From NCBI GenBank assembly GCA_045538935.1, contig JAZQEI010000005.1:1-64000 (forward strand): DNA of 64,000 bases, written 5' to 3'. The stretch comes from RGIG3013 sp045538935 (GTDB lineage Bacteria > Bacillota > Clostridia > Oscillospirales > Acutalibacteraceae). Below are positions 43,544-53,400 of this stretch, piece after piece; the first letter of the stretch is position 1; each line of letters begins with the position of its first letter. The notes under the pieces were generated by a model. It had not been told where the DNA came from. It saw only the letters and a program-made list of their open reading frames with translations, and made no database searches. Position numbers and translations under genes: made by a program.

Positions 43544-44488
43544 TTATTTGTTATCTACCGCTTCTAAAATACCCTTTAAATAACCTATTGCAAACAATCT
43601 GCCAATGGCACCGTAACCCGTAGTGTCACTATCACCCGCCATGGCAGGAACGTGGTCTACACGGACCGGAACATTTATGCCTAAATCGTTATAGTACTTC
43701 ATTATTTTTGCCATTTGGATTTCACCGTTGTCGTGGAATGTTTCGTTAAAGTTTAATTTATTTCCCCTAGCATTTCTAAAATGCACAAAGAATATTTTAT
43801 CTTTAAGCTCTTTTATAACATATTCCAGGTTTTCACCCATCATAAGATATGTAGCCTGGCACATTGTAACACCCAAATTATCGGATTTATACATATTAAC
43901 AGCCTTTTTTATATTTTCAAAACTGGTCATTATGCGTGATACATTACCTAGGCTTTCTAGCGGTGGGTCATCAGGATGAAGGGCCATTTTGATATTATAC
44001 TTATCGGCCTCAGGCATTATGGCTTTTATAAAATATTCATAATTTTCCCATAATTTCTCTTTAGATATAGCTGCATTTGTGGGCTGAAAATCGTTAATAT
44101 TAAAGCCCGTAACCAAGGCACCGCCACGTTCTTTAATGGTGCTTGAGGTTCTTAACCAACCGATATGTGCCATAAAGTTGAAGCAAATTGTACGAATATC
44201 AAGCTTATCCATAATAGGCAACATCTTAATTGCTTTTTCTATGCACTCATCTCTTTTTTCGTCACCAATCTTTATGTGGTCGTGCAAAGCATTAGGCATT
44301 GGCTCTATAATAATAGGCTTTATGCCAAAATCGGTAAAGTTCTTATGTACCGTTTGCCAATGAGAGAGATTGGTAATATCAAAATCGTCGGTTTCGGGAA
44401 GACGGATAACGCCATGCTCTACACCGCACTGCTTAGCAACATCCCACTCTAAAGTTTTTTCGCTTCTGAAATAATCGGCAAGAATCAT
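43544..44488 (-). CDS. UxuA-type mannonate dehydratase-like enzyme
   Basis: This 314-residue TIM barrel matches the UxuA family. MALHPDDPPLESLG, FFVHFRNARG, FHDNGEIQMAKIM and the tail GYGAIGRLFAIGYLKG all have counterparts in mannonate dehydratases, which use a divalent metal to make 2-keto-3-deoxygluconate. It is shorter than E. coli UxuA (394). The operon partners (SDR, RraA family, LacI) suggest a hexuronate-like pathway. A related sugar-acid substrate is possible. The 5' end overlaps the SDR by 4 nt. Confidence 0.75.
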   Translation of the reverse strand: MILADYFRSEKTLEWDVAKQCGVEHGVIRLPETDDFDITNLSHWQTVHKNFTDFGIKPIIIEPMPNALHDHIKIGDEKRDECIEKAIKMLPIMDKLDIRTICFNFMAHIGWLRTSSTIKERGGALVTGFNINDFQPTNAAISKEKLWENYEYFIKAIMPEADKYNIKMALHPDDPPLESLGNVSRIMTSFENIKKAVNMYKSDNLGVTMCQATYLMMGENLEYVIKELKDKIFFVHFRNARGNKLNFNETFHDNGEIQMAKIMKYYNDLGINVPVRVDHVPAMAGDSDTTGYGAIGRLFAIGYLKGILEAVDNK

Positions 44489-45213
44489 TTTATGCCCATT
44501 CCTCCGTCAACATAAATATTTTGTCCTGTTATGTACGACGCACTGTCACTACACAAGAAGCTTACAATTCCTGCACAATCTTCTGGCACGCCACAACGGT
44601 TCATGGGTATTTTAGCCATTACCTGTTTTGCATACTCTTCATCTGACAAAGCAGCAGTATTTCGGTCGGTAACAATAACACCTGGTGCCACGCTATTAAC
44701 TGTAACACCGGTATTTGCTACCTGAAGGCTTAATGATTGAGCCATAAGGGTTAGTGCTGCCTTGGTAGATGAATAAACGAGCATATCTGGATGCGGTTTT
44801 CTTTCTTGTACAGAGCCTATAGTAATTACTCTACCCCAGCCGTTTTCAACCATTTTGGGCATAAACTTTTGTATAAGCAAAAGTGATGAACGCCAGTTGC
44901 AGTTTATTTGGGTATCAAACTCTTCCATTGTTATTTTATCCCAAGAATTTCTGTACTGAATAGATGCGTTAAGTACTAATACATCTATACAGTCTATAGA
45001 TTTTGCGATATCTTCTGCGCAAGAAACCGATGTTAAATCGCACTGAACTAACTCGCACTCACCGCCGCTAAGCTCTATAACATCCTTTACCTGCTGTGCC
45101 TTTGTACTATCGGACACATAATTTATGTATACCTTAAAACCGTCTTTTGCAAGAGAAATAGCAATTGCTCTGCCTATACCACGGCTTGCCCCTGTAACTA
45201 ATGCTTTTTTCAT
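44485..45213 (-). CDS. Short-chain dehydrogenase, hexuronate-type locus
   Basis: This 242-residue SDR has VTGASRGIGRAIAI, VLNASIQYRN in the NNAG position, and YSSTKAALTLMAQ with the catalytic tyrosine and lysine. In a locus with a UxuA-like dehydratase it may reduce fructuronate or an analogous keto acid to mannonate. That role is inferred from context. The usual NNAG motif is VLNAS here. Confidence 0.75.
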   Translation of the reverse strand: MKKALVTGASRGIGRAIAISLAKDGFKVYINYVSDSTKAQQVKDVIELSGGECELVQCDLTSVSCAEDIAKSIDCIDVLVLNASIQYRNSWDKITMEEFDTQINCNWRSSLLLIQKFMPKMVENGWGRVITIGSVQERKPHPDMLVYSSTKAALTLMAQSLSLQVANTGVTVNSVAPGVIVTDRNTAALSDEEYAKQVMAKIPMNRCGVPEDCAGIVSFLCSDSASYITGQNIYVDGGMGIK

Positions 45214-45224
45214 AGTTGTTCTCC

Positions 45225-46127
45225 TTAAAGTGCAGTTTGGGTATCGTTGGGATCGCCTTCACGTGCGAGTCGGTATTCTTCAGACCAATCAAGACTGCGG
45301 TATTCCTCGCCTCTGGGGTCGGTCTTTATGAATTCCATAAGCATATCAAGCATCTCTTCGGTCCAGGTGTTACGGTCGATTTGTGCTGTTGTGAATTTGT
45401 TTTGAGTAATCATTTCAAAGCCAAAAATATCCTTAACCTGTGTTTTAGATGCACCGTCAACAACCTCGGCAACAAGATGAGAAGGAATAAATAAAACTCC
45501 GCCGCCTGCACCAAAAACAATATCACCGGGTAAAACTATAGCATTACCTATACGGGTAGGAGTATTAAAGCCGGTCATAATAAAATCTCTAATAGGTGTG
45601 GGGTCTATGCCGCGGAAGTATACTTGTACATCCTCAACCTTTTTCATTTGTTCAACGTCACGAACGCCGCCCCAAATAACACCGCCGCCTGTTTTGGTTT
45701 TAGCTTTAATTGCAGTGGTTAGATTTCCGCCTAAAAAGGTTCCCTTATAAATTTTATCGTACATATCGGCAACAACTACGTCACCCTCTACCAATGAATC
45801 TATAACCCACTGATTGTAGTTGCCCTTTCTGCCCTCTTTCATACCTATATCAAACATTGTTTCGTGTAAATCGGGTCGAGTAGGTGCAAAGGTTGCTGTA
45901 ACAGCACGGCCTATAAGTTTTCTGCCGTCATCATGCAGAGTTCTTAAACGTCCCTCAAACTGACTCTCATAACCCTTAACAAATATGGGCTTCCAAACTT
46001 CTTCTAAGGTAAGATTTCTTAATGCTTTTAAATACTTGTCGGCAACCTTAGGTCTACCATCTGGGAAACGTTCACCTTTCCATTGTGGTGTTAGAGCAAT
46101 GATGTCTTCTTTTACGTTAAAATTCAT
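45225..46127 (-). CDS. RraA/HMG-aldolase-family protein
   Basis: This 300-residue protein carries the RraA/4-hydroxy-4-methyl-2-oxoglutarate aldolase fold. WGGVRDVEQM holds the Arg-Asp pair needed for aldolase or decarboxylase activity. The later GDIVFGAGGGVLFIP motif has Gly where the family often has ADxDG. An N-terminal extension of ~70 residues precedes the fold. In sugar-acid operons such proteins likely act as metal-dependent lyases rather than RNase E regulators. It is the first gene after the operator at 46153. Confidence 0.75.
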   Translation of the reverse strand: MNFNVKEDIIALTPQWKGERFPDGRPKVADKYLKALRNLTLEEVWKPIFVKGYESQFEGRLRTLHDDGRKLIGRAVTATFAPTRPDLHETMFDIGMKEGRKGNYNQWVIDSLVEGDVVVADMYDKIYKGTFLGGNLTTAIKAKTKTGGGVIWGGVRDVEQMKKVEDVQVYFRGIDPTPIRDFIMTGFNTPTRIGNAIVLPGDIVFGAGGGVLFIPSHLVAEVVDGASKTQVKDIFGFEMITQNKFTTAQIDRNTWTEEMLDMLMEFIKTDPRGEEYRSLDWSEEYRLAREGDPNDTQTAL

Positions 46128-46152
46128 AGTTATTTCTCCTTTTTGAAACTTT

Positions 46153-46170
46153 AATAGAAACGTTTCTATT
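46153..46170 (-). promoter_or_regulatory. LacI operator upstream of the RraA/SDR/UxuA operon
   Basis: AATAGAAACGTTTCTATT is a perfect 18-bp palindrome with a central CG, the usual LacI-family operator form. It lies 26 nt before the start codon. A related palindrome precedes lacI itself. Confidence 0.8.
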
Positions 46171-46184
46171 ATTTTTATAAAATT

Positions 46185-46205
46185 ATCCGATTAAATAAAT
46201 CGGAT
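46185..46205 (-). terminator. Terminator of the lacI-type gene
   Basis: ATCCGATT-5 nt-AATCGGAT lies just after the regulator stop on the minus strand and is followed by AATTTTAT. It separates the regulator from the operon it controls. Confidence 0.6.
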
Positions 46206-46216
46206 ATATTTTTTAT

Positions 46217-47200
46217 TTACAAACGCCTTACAGAACTTGCCTCTATAATTTCACCCTTAAAGGTCTCGACTGTGGGCTCAGCATTTTTTTGTATACACTC
46301 TATTGTGTGCTTTGCGGCACTCTCTCCCAAAGTTTCAAACGGAAACTGCACGGTTGTTAGAGGTACACTTAAATATTTTGAATAGTACTCTGTGTTTGCC
46401 GCCACAATTGATAACTCGTTTGGCACCGAAATGTTAGCATTAATAGCCATATCTAAAACCATTTTTGCGGTATCAGACTTGTTTGCAACAATAGCAGTAT
46501 AATCTTTAAGTACACTACCGGTTAGCTTATTTATATCTATAACCGATATTCCAAGCTTATCTTCCTGCATACGTTGTTCATAACCCGAACACCTTTGCAC
46601 AAGTTCGTTTGCGCCAGTGTATATCTCAGGTGAAATATATGCTATTTTTGAATGATTATTTTTTATTAAATAATCTGTTGCAATATATGTGGTAGAGGAA
46701 TAATTGAAGTTAAAATAACTTACGTTTTTAAATTCACTAATACCGTTAATTACACTAAAAGGCACATTTGCCTCTATAAGCTTTTTTATATGTATATTTT
46801 CGTCAAAAGCTTTTTCAGACAAAGCCGGTGCAATTAAAAGCACACCGTCTATACGATGATTTTCGTAGTACGAAATATATGAAAAAGAATCAATATTAGG
46901 ACAAATTGTAACCGAAAAACCGTATTTGCTGGCACAAGCTACAACACCCTTTAAAATATGTGCAAAAACGCGATTATCCATATCCCAACAATTTGCTATT
47001 CCAAGAGAAAACGAACGACCGGTGCGCATACCCTTTGCAATAGCATTAGGAGTGTAATTAAGTTTTTTTGCGGCATCTTTTACCTTTTTTACGGTTTTTT
47101 CGGAGTATTTTTTTGCATCAGAGCCGTTTAATATATACGATACTGCCGAAATGCTTACCCCCGCTAAAGCCGCTACGTCTTTTATGGTTGCGTTTTTCAT
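46217..47200 (-). CDS. LacI-family transcriptional regulator
   Basis: This ~327-residue regulator has an N-terminal LacI helix-turn-helix and hinge (TIKDVAALAGVSISAVSYIL) and a periplasmic-binding-like sugar sensor domain. ATG 47200 follows GAGGTG by 4 nt; an in-frame GTG at 47206 lies within that ribosome site. Matching palindromes before this gene and before the RraA operon indicate control of both. The effector is probably a sugar acid from the pathway. Confidence 0.9.
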   Translation of the reverse strand: MKNATIKDVAALAGVSISAVSYILNGSDAKKYSEKTVKKVKDAAKKLNYTPNAIAKGMRTGRSFSLGIANCWDMDNRVFAHILKGVVACASKYGFSVTICPNIDSFSYISYYENHRIDGVLLIAPALSEKAFDENIHIKKLIEANVPFSVINGISEFKNVSYFNFNYSSTTYIATDYLIKNNHSKIAYISPEIYTGANELVQRCSGYEQRMQEDKLGISVIDINKLTGSVLKDYTAIVANKSDTAKMVLDMAINANISVPNELSIVAANTEYYSKYLSVPLTTVQFPFETLGESAAKHTIECIQKNAEPTVETFKGEIIEASSVRRL

Positions 47201-47215
47201 AAACACCTCGAAAAA

Positions 47216-47231
47216 GTAGAAATGTTTCTAC
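47216..47231 (-). promoter_or_regulatory. LacI auto-operator
   Basis: GTAGAAATGTTTCTAC is palindromic except at its two central bases, and shares TAGAAA-TTTCTA with the operator at 46153-46170. It lies 15 nt before the regulator start. Confidence 0.75.
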
Positions 47232-47269
47232 AATTATGTTAACACATAAAAATCAATATGTCAATAAAA

Positions 47270-47489
47270 CGCTGAGTGTGGACAAGAAAGTTTTTCTTTA
47301 AAAAGCAACCTTTTGGCGCAATAATGTGTCAAAAGGTTGCTTTTTAAAGTGCTTTGCAGTTTCGTAAAGGAACAAAATTCTTTGTGTTGAAGCCAAAAAT
47401 GCAGCAAGGCTGACGCCTTGCGAGGCTTTTGGCGAGTACAGAGAGGATTTTTTCTTGAGAAACAAATACTTTCTTATCAACACCCAGCG
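47270..47489. repeat. Inverted-repeat-bounded multi-hairpin element near fhs
   Basis: The ends are inverted copies: CGCTGAGTGTGGACAAGAAAGT on the plus strand at 47270-47291 and, on the minus strand, CGCTGGGTGTTGATAAGAAAG up to about 47489. Inside is a perfect 16-bp hairpin (47300-47315 with 47330-47345). A second hairpin has GCAAGGC-4 nt-GCCTTGC inside a GCCAAAA/CTTTTGGC stem (about 47391-47433). No gene is supported. It fills most of the 324-nt gap between lacI and fhs and resembles a MITE or structured RNA. It differs in sequence from the element at 23316. Confidence 0.7.
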
Positions 47490-47492
47490 AAT

Positions 47493-47516
47493 AAGCACCC
47501 AATATTTTGGGTGCTT
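47493..47516 (-). terminator. Terminator of the purine operon
   Basis: AAGCACCC-8 nt-GGGTGCTT lies 14 nt past the fhs stop. The T-run is short, so the hairpin at 47300-47345 further on may assist. Confidence 0.6.
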
Positions 47517-47530
47517 AAAATTTTAAACAA

Positions 47531-49207
47531 CTAGAACAATCCTATAATTTTTCCATTATCGTCTACATCAATTTTTTCTGCAGCGGGCACCTTAGGAAGA
47601 CCGGGCATAGTCATAATATCACCGGTTAAAACAACTATAAAGCCTGCGCCTGCCGAAACCTTAACATTTCTAACAGTTACAGTAAAGCCACTGGGTGCGC
47701 CTAGTAATGCTGGATTATCAGAAAAGCTGTACTGTGTTTTTGCAATACAAACCGGCACATTATTAAATCCTAAAGCATTTAATTGCTCTATCTGCTTTTT
47801 AGCCGCGGGCGTAAATGTAACACCGTCACCACCATATACCTTTTTAACTACATTTTCTATTTTTTGCTCAATAGAATCGGTATCGGCATAACTAAATGTA
47901 AAATTGCCCTTTTCTTCTTCGCAAAGACGTACAACCTCTTTTGCTAGTTCTTCGCCACCCTTTCCACCTTCGGCCCAAACAGTCGAAAGAACTGTATTAA
48001 CGCCCAGCTCTTTACATTTAGCTATAATAAAGTCTATTTCTTTATCGGTATCGGTTGGGAAACGGTTAACTGCTACAACACAAGGAAGTTTATAAACGTT
48101 TTTTATGTTTGCAACATGGCGGAGAAGATTGGGTATTCCCTTTTCTAGTGTTTCGATGTTTTCTTCATTAAGTTCGGTCTTTAAACTGCCGCCGTGCATT
48201 TTAAGAGCTCTAACAGTTGCTACTACAACAACTGCATCGGGAGTAAGGCCTGCCACACGGCATTTAATATCTAAAAATTTTTCTGCGCCTAAATCTGCAC
48301 CAAAGCCCGCCTCGGTAACGGTGTAATCGCCCATTTTAAGAGCCATTTTAGTAGCCATAACCGAGTTACAACCGTGTGCAATATTAGCAAACGGACCACC
48401 GTGAACGAAGGCCGGTGTACCCTCTAAGGTTTGCACCAAATTGGGCTTTAACGCATCTTTTAAAAGTGCAGTCATAGCACCGTGGGCCTTAAGCTCACCG
48501 CAAGTAACGGGTTTATCGTCGTAAGTATAACCAACTATAATTTTAGATAGTCTTTCCTTTAGGTTGGTAATAGATGTAGCAAGACACAAAACTGCCATAA
48601 TCTCGCTTGCAACGGTAATATCAAAACCGTCTTCACGCGGAACACCGTTAACCTTGCCGCCAAGGCCGTTAACAATGTTGCGAAGTTGGCGGTCGTTCAT
48701 ATCTACACAGCGTTTCCATGTGATTTTACGAACATCAATATTAAGAGCATTACCTTGCTGAATATGGTTATCGAGCATTGCGGCAAGTAAGTTATTAGCA
48801 GCACCTATTGCATGGAAGTCACCTGTGAAATGTAGGTTTATATCTTCCATAGGCACAACCTGAGCATAGCCGCCACCTGCAGCACCGCCCTTAACACCAA
48901 AAACGGGACCTAAAGAGGGTTCTCTAAGGGCTACAGTAACGTCCTTGCCTATTCTTCTAAGGCCGTCTGCCAAACCAATTGTGGTGGTTGTTTTACCCTC
49001 ACCCGCGGGGGTAGGAGTAATTGCGGTAACCAAAATAAGCTTTCCATTTTCGCGTTTTGAGTCGTTTAAGAGCGATAAATCAATCTTTGCCTTATAATTT
49101 CCATATTGCTCTACGTATTTTTGATCTACATGAGCACGCTCGGCAATTTTAGTAATATGCTCTAATTTGCATTCTTGTGCAATTTCAATATCGGTTTTAT
49201 ACGACAT
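47531..49207 (-). CDS. fhs: Formate-tetrahydrofolate ligase
   Basis: This 558-residue ATP-dependent enzyme makes 10-formyl-tetrahydrofolate from formate and THF. TPAGEGKTTTTIGL is the P-loop, and EPSLGPVFGVKGGAAGGGYAQV and LHFTGDFHAIGAANNLL are family blocks. It is the last gene of the purine operon and supplies the formyl donor for PurN and AICAR formyltransferase. Placement under a ZTP riboswitch is functionally coherent, since low 10-formyl-THF raises ZTP. Confidence 0.95.
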   Translation of the reverse strand: MSYKTDIEIAQECKLEHITKIAERAHVDQKYVEQYGNYKAKIDLSLLNDSKRENGKLILVTAITPTPAGEGKTTTTIGLADGLRRIGKDVTVALREPSLGPVFGVKGGAAGGGYAQVVPMEDINLHFTGDFHAIGAANNLLAAMLDNHIQQGNALNIDVRKITWKRCVDMNDRQLRNIVNGLGGKVNGVPREDGFDITVASEIMAVLCLATSITNLKERLSKIIVGYTYDDKPVTCGELKAHGAMTALLKDALKPNLVQTLEGTPAFVHGGPFANIAHGCNSVMATKMALKMGDYTVTEAGFGADLGAEKFLDIKCRVAGLTPDAVVVVATVRALKMHGGSLKTELNEENIETLEKGIPNLLRHVANIKNVYKLPCVVAVNRFPTDTDKEIDFIIAKCKELGVNTVLSTVWAEGGKGGEELAKEVVRLCEEEKGNFTFSYADTDSIEQKIENVVKKVYGGDGVTFTPAAKKQIEQLNALGFNNVPVCIAKTQYSFSDNPALLGAPSGFTVTVRNVKVSAGAGFIVVLTGDIMTMPGLPKVPAAEKIDVDDNGKIIGLF

Positions 49208-49218
49208 AAAAACACCCC

Positions 49219-50457
49219 TTAGTTATATATTGGGAATTTTTCGCAAAGAGCCTGAACCTCTGACGACACTCTTTCTTTATTACCCTCGAAATCTTCGATG
49301 ATATCACTTATCCAACCGGCAATGAGTTTCATCTCATTCTCTTTAAAGCCACGTGCGGTAACAGCAGGTGTACCAATACGTACACCACTTGTAACAAACG
49401 GGCTTTGAGGGTCGTTAGGAATAGTGTTTTTGTTTGCAGTAATATGAACTTCATCTAATCTGTGTTCTAACTCTTTACCTGTAATTCCCTTGTCGGTAAG
49501 GTTTAAGAGCATTAGGTGATTATCGGTACCGCCAGATACAATTTTTATACCTCTTTTAATAAGCTCGTCACAAAGAACCTTGGCATTTTTTGCAATTTGC
49601 TTTTGATATTCTTTAAATTCATCACTCAATGCCTCGCCTAAAGCTACTGCCTTAGCAGCAATTATATGCATAAGCGGACCGCCCTGAGTACCCGGAAAAA
49701 CAGCTTTGTCAATTTGCTTTGCAAACTGCTCTTTGCAAAGAATCATACCGCCTCTTGGGCCACGAAGTGTCTTATGGGTTGTAGTGGTAACAATGTCAGC
49801 ATACGGCACAGGTGATGGATGTACACCTGCGGCAACCAAACCTGCAATATGAGCCATATCTACCATAAGGTAAGCGCCTACTTCATCGGCAATTTCGCGG
49901 CAACGCGCAAAATCTATAACTCTAGAATATGCGCTTGCACCTACAACAATAAGTTTAGGCTTGCACTCTTTTGCAAGACGTAGCATTGCATCGTAATCAA
50001 TAGTTTCGGTAACGTCGTTAACACCATAAGGTACTATATTAAAATATTTACCTGAAATATTTACGGGCGAGCCGTGCGATAAGTGACCGCCTTGCTGTAA
50101 GTTCATACCCATTACGGTATCGCCAGGGTTTAATAGAGCAAAGAAAACCGCAAGATTTGCGTTTGCACCCGAATGTGGCTGAACATTAGCATGCTCTGCA
50201 CCAAACAACTTTTTGGCACGTTCTCTTGCTATATCTTCTACAACGTCTACACAGTAGCAACCGCCATAATAACGTTTGCCGGGGTAGCCTTCGGCATATT
50301 TGTTTGTAAGAACCGAGCCTGCGGCAAGTAATACCGCCTTAGACACAATATTTTCAGATGCTATAAGCTCAATATTGTGTTGTTGGCGCTCAAGTTCACT
50401 CTTACAAGCAGAGGCGACCTCTGAATCAAAATCTTTTAATTCTTCAAAAAAGTTCAT
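49219..50457 (-). CDS. glyA: Serine hydroxymethyltransferase
   Basis: This 412-residue PLP enzyme interconverts serine and glycine and charges THF with a one-carbon unit. VTTTTHKTLRGPRGG contains the PLP lysine. Also visible are NIELIASENIVSKAV and YAEGYPGKRYYGG. It starts one base after the purL stop. Glycine is a direct substrate of PurD, and the methylene-THF produced feeds the formyl pool. Confidence 0.95.
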   Translation of the reverse strand: MNFFEELKDFDSEVASACKSELERQQHNIELIASENIVSKAVLLAAGSVLTNKYAEGYPGKRYYGGCYCVDVVEDIARERAKKLFGAEHANVQPHSGANANLAVFFALLNPGDTVMGMNLQQGGHLSHGSPVNISGKYFNIVPYGVNDVTETIDYDAMLRLAKECKPKLIVVGASAYSRVIDFARCREIADEVGAYLMVDMAHIAGLVAAGVHPSPVPYADIVTTTTHKTLRGPRGGMILCKEQFAKQIDKAVFPGTQGGPLMHIIAAKAVALGEALSDEFKEYQKQIAKNAKVLCDELIKRGIKIVSGGTDNHLMLLNLTDKGITGKELEHRLDEVHITANKNTIPNDPQSPFVTSGVRIGTPAVTARGFKENEMKLIAGWISDIIEDFEGNKERVSSEVQALCEKFPIYN

Positions 50458-50458
50458 T

Positions 50459-53400
50459 TTAATTCTCCTTAAAATATTTAACTGCAGCCTTGAACATATT
50501 TATATCATACTCGCCCGGTACGTTTTTGTAAAGACCCTTTCCAATACGTTCACTATGGCCCATTTTGCCGAACACTCTGCCATCGGGCGAAGTAATACCC
50601 TCAATAGCGCATACAGAGTTGTTGGGATTAAATCGGACATCGGCAGTAGCATTACCATTTAGATCTACGTACTGTGTTGCAATTTGTCCGTTTTCAGCAA
50701 GTTTATTAACTAATTCATCACTTGCTAAAAATCTGCCCTCACCGTGAGAAATCGGAACGCAGTAAACATCACCGACATTTGTAAGACTAAGCCATGGTGA
50801 CTTGTTAGATGCTATACGAGTTCTTACAATTCTAGACTGGTGACGTGCAATTGTGTTAAATGTAAGTGTTGGGCAGTTTTCATCGGTATCTATAATTTTA
50901 CCGTAAGGCACAAGACCAAGTTTTATTAAAGCTTGGAAGCCGTTACAAATACCGCACATAAGTCCATCACGGTTATCTAACAGTTCGGTTACACCTTGTT
51001 TAATTTCGGCATTTCTAAAGAATGCAGTAATAAACTTACCGCTGCCATCGGGCTCGTCGCCACCGGAGAATCCACCCGGAATAAATATTGCCTGTGACTC
51101 TTTAATAAGCGAAGCAAAATTTGCAACGCTACGCTTTATGCCATCGCTAGACAGATTATTTATAACCATAATTTCAGGCTCTGCCCCTGCATCGCGTACT
51201 GCCTTTGCAGAGTCAAACTCGCAGTTAGTACCTGGGAATACGGGAATAAGAATTCTAGGTCTTGCTACCTTTATTGCAGGTGCAGCTGTATTTTTTGCAC
51301 CTGTATAATTAATGTTCTTAATATTGTTATTTGTTTGCTCTATGTTGCAAGAATATACACTTTCAAGCTTATCTTCGTAAATGTTTAAAATACTATTTGC
51401 ATTTACGCTCTCATTAGCAAACTTAAACTCATCATTATTAGTAATTACACCTATTTGTTTTCCGATAACAGTATCATCTGCTATTTCTAAAAGGAAAGAT
51501 GCGTAATTATAACCGAAAATATCATTAAGTGTTAGGTTATTATTAAACTCAAAGCCAAAACCATTACCAAATGCCATTTTCATAATGGCCTCTGCAACAC
51601 CGCCATAGCCTAATGTATAGCAAGAAACAGCCTTTTTGCTCTTTAAAAGCTCGGCTACAGTACTAAATACGCTAAGCAACGAATCGGTTTTAGGTAGACC
51701 GTTTTCATCAAATTCAGGACTTACAAGTACTACCCTATTGCCTGCAGTTTTAAACTCATTTGTTACAATACGGTCGGTTTTTGTGGTAGTTACTGCAAAG
51801 GAAACAAGTGTTGGCGGAACGTCGATATCTTCGAATGTGCCGCTCATAGAGTCTTTACCGCCAATTGAGCCAATTTGAAGTTCCATTTGAGCCTTAAATG
51901 CACCTAGCAATGCGGCTAGGGGTTTGCCCCAACGCTTTGCATCTTTACCGGGGCGTTCAAAGTATTCTTGGAATGTTAAATATACATCGTTAAAGTCGGC
52001 ACCGGTTGCAATAAGCTTACATACACTTTCAATTACCGCTAAATATGCACCGTGATATGGGCTTTTTTCTGTAATAAATGGGTTATAACCCCAAGACATT
52101 AAAGAGCAAGTGTTAGTATGCTTTTTCTCAACAGACACCTTTTGTACCATGCTCTGAATAGGTGTTAACTGATTTTTACCGCCAAAGGGCATAAGCACTG
52201 TACCCGCACCTATTGTTGAGTCGAAACGCTCTGATAAACCGCGCTTAGAACATACATTAAGATCAGCAGCCAACGCCTTTAAATTATCGGCAAATGTGCC
52301 CGAAATTTGCTTTTCAAAATTCTTTGGTGCTCTGGGTGCAATGTCAATATGCTTTGGCGCACCGTTGGAATTTAAAAATTCGCGGCTAATATCTACTATT
52401 TTTTGACCGTTCCAATTCATTACAAGGCGCGGATTTGCCTTAACCTCGGCAACAACAACTGCCTGAAGATTTTCACGATTGGCAAGTTCTATAAAACGGT
52501 CTACATTGTGCTTTTCAATTACAACCGCCATTCTTTCTTGCGATTCACTTATGGCAAGTTCGGTTCCATCTAGACCCTCATACTTCTTTGGAACTTTATT
52601 AAGGTCAATTTGTAAACCATCGGCAAGTTCGCCAATAGCAACCGAAACACCGCCTGCGCCAAAGTCGTTGCAGCGCTTTATCATAAGGCAGGCTTCTTTA
52701 TTTCTAAAGAGTCTTTGAAGTTTTCTTTCTTCGGGCGCGTTACCCTTTTGAACTTGGGCTCCGCATGTTTCTACCGAGTGTGAGTCATGCGATTTAGATG
52801 AACCCGTAGCACCACCTATACCGTCACGGCCGGTGCTACCACCAAGCAAAACAACTACATCGCCATCTTCGGGAACTTCGCGGCGTACATTTTCTTTAGG
52901 AGCCGCAGCAATAACAGCGCCAATCTCCATACGCTTTGCGGCATATCCGGGGTGATAAAGCTCGTCTACTATACCGGTTGCAAGACCAATCTGGTTGCCA
53001 TAAGAAGAATATCCTGCGGCAGCAGTAGTAACTATTTTACGCTGAGGCAATTTGCCCTTTATAGTCTCGCTAATGGGCTTTAGCGGATCTGCCGCACCGG
53101 TTACACGCATTGCGCCGTATACATAAGATCTACCAGACAACGGGTCACGTATGGCACCGCCAATACATGTTGCGGCGCCGCCAAAGGGCTCAATTTCGGT
53201 AGGATGGTTGTGAGTTTCGTTTTTAAAGAGTAAAAGCCATTCTTCGTCGGTACCGTCAACATCTACGGTTATTTTAACTGTACAAGCATTAATTTCTTCA
53301 GACTCATCTAGTCTTGGCAATTTGCCCTGACGCTTTAATGCCTTTACTGCAACCGTTGCAAGATCCATAAGACAAACTGGCTTTTTAACACCGAGTGTAT

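Noticed and set aside
47298..47498. 66-codon minus-strand frame within the second foldback element
   Set aside because: It covers the hairpins and the terminal repeat, and no ribosome site precedes it.
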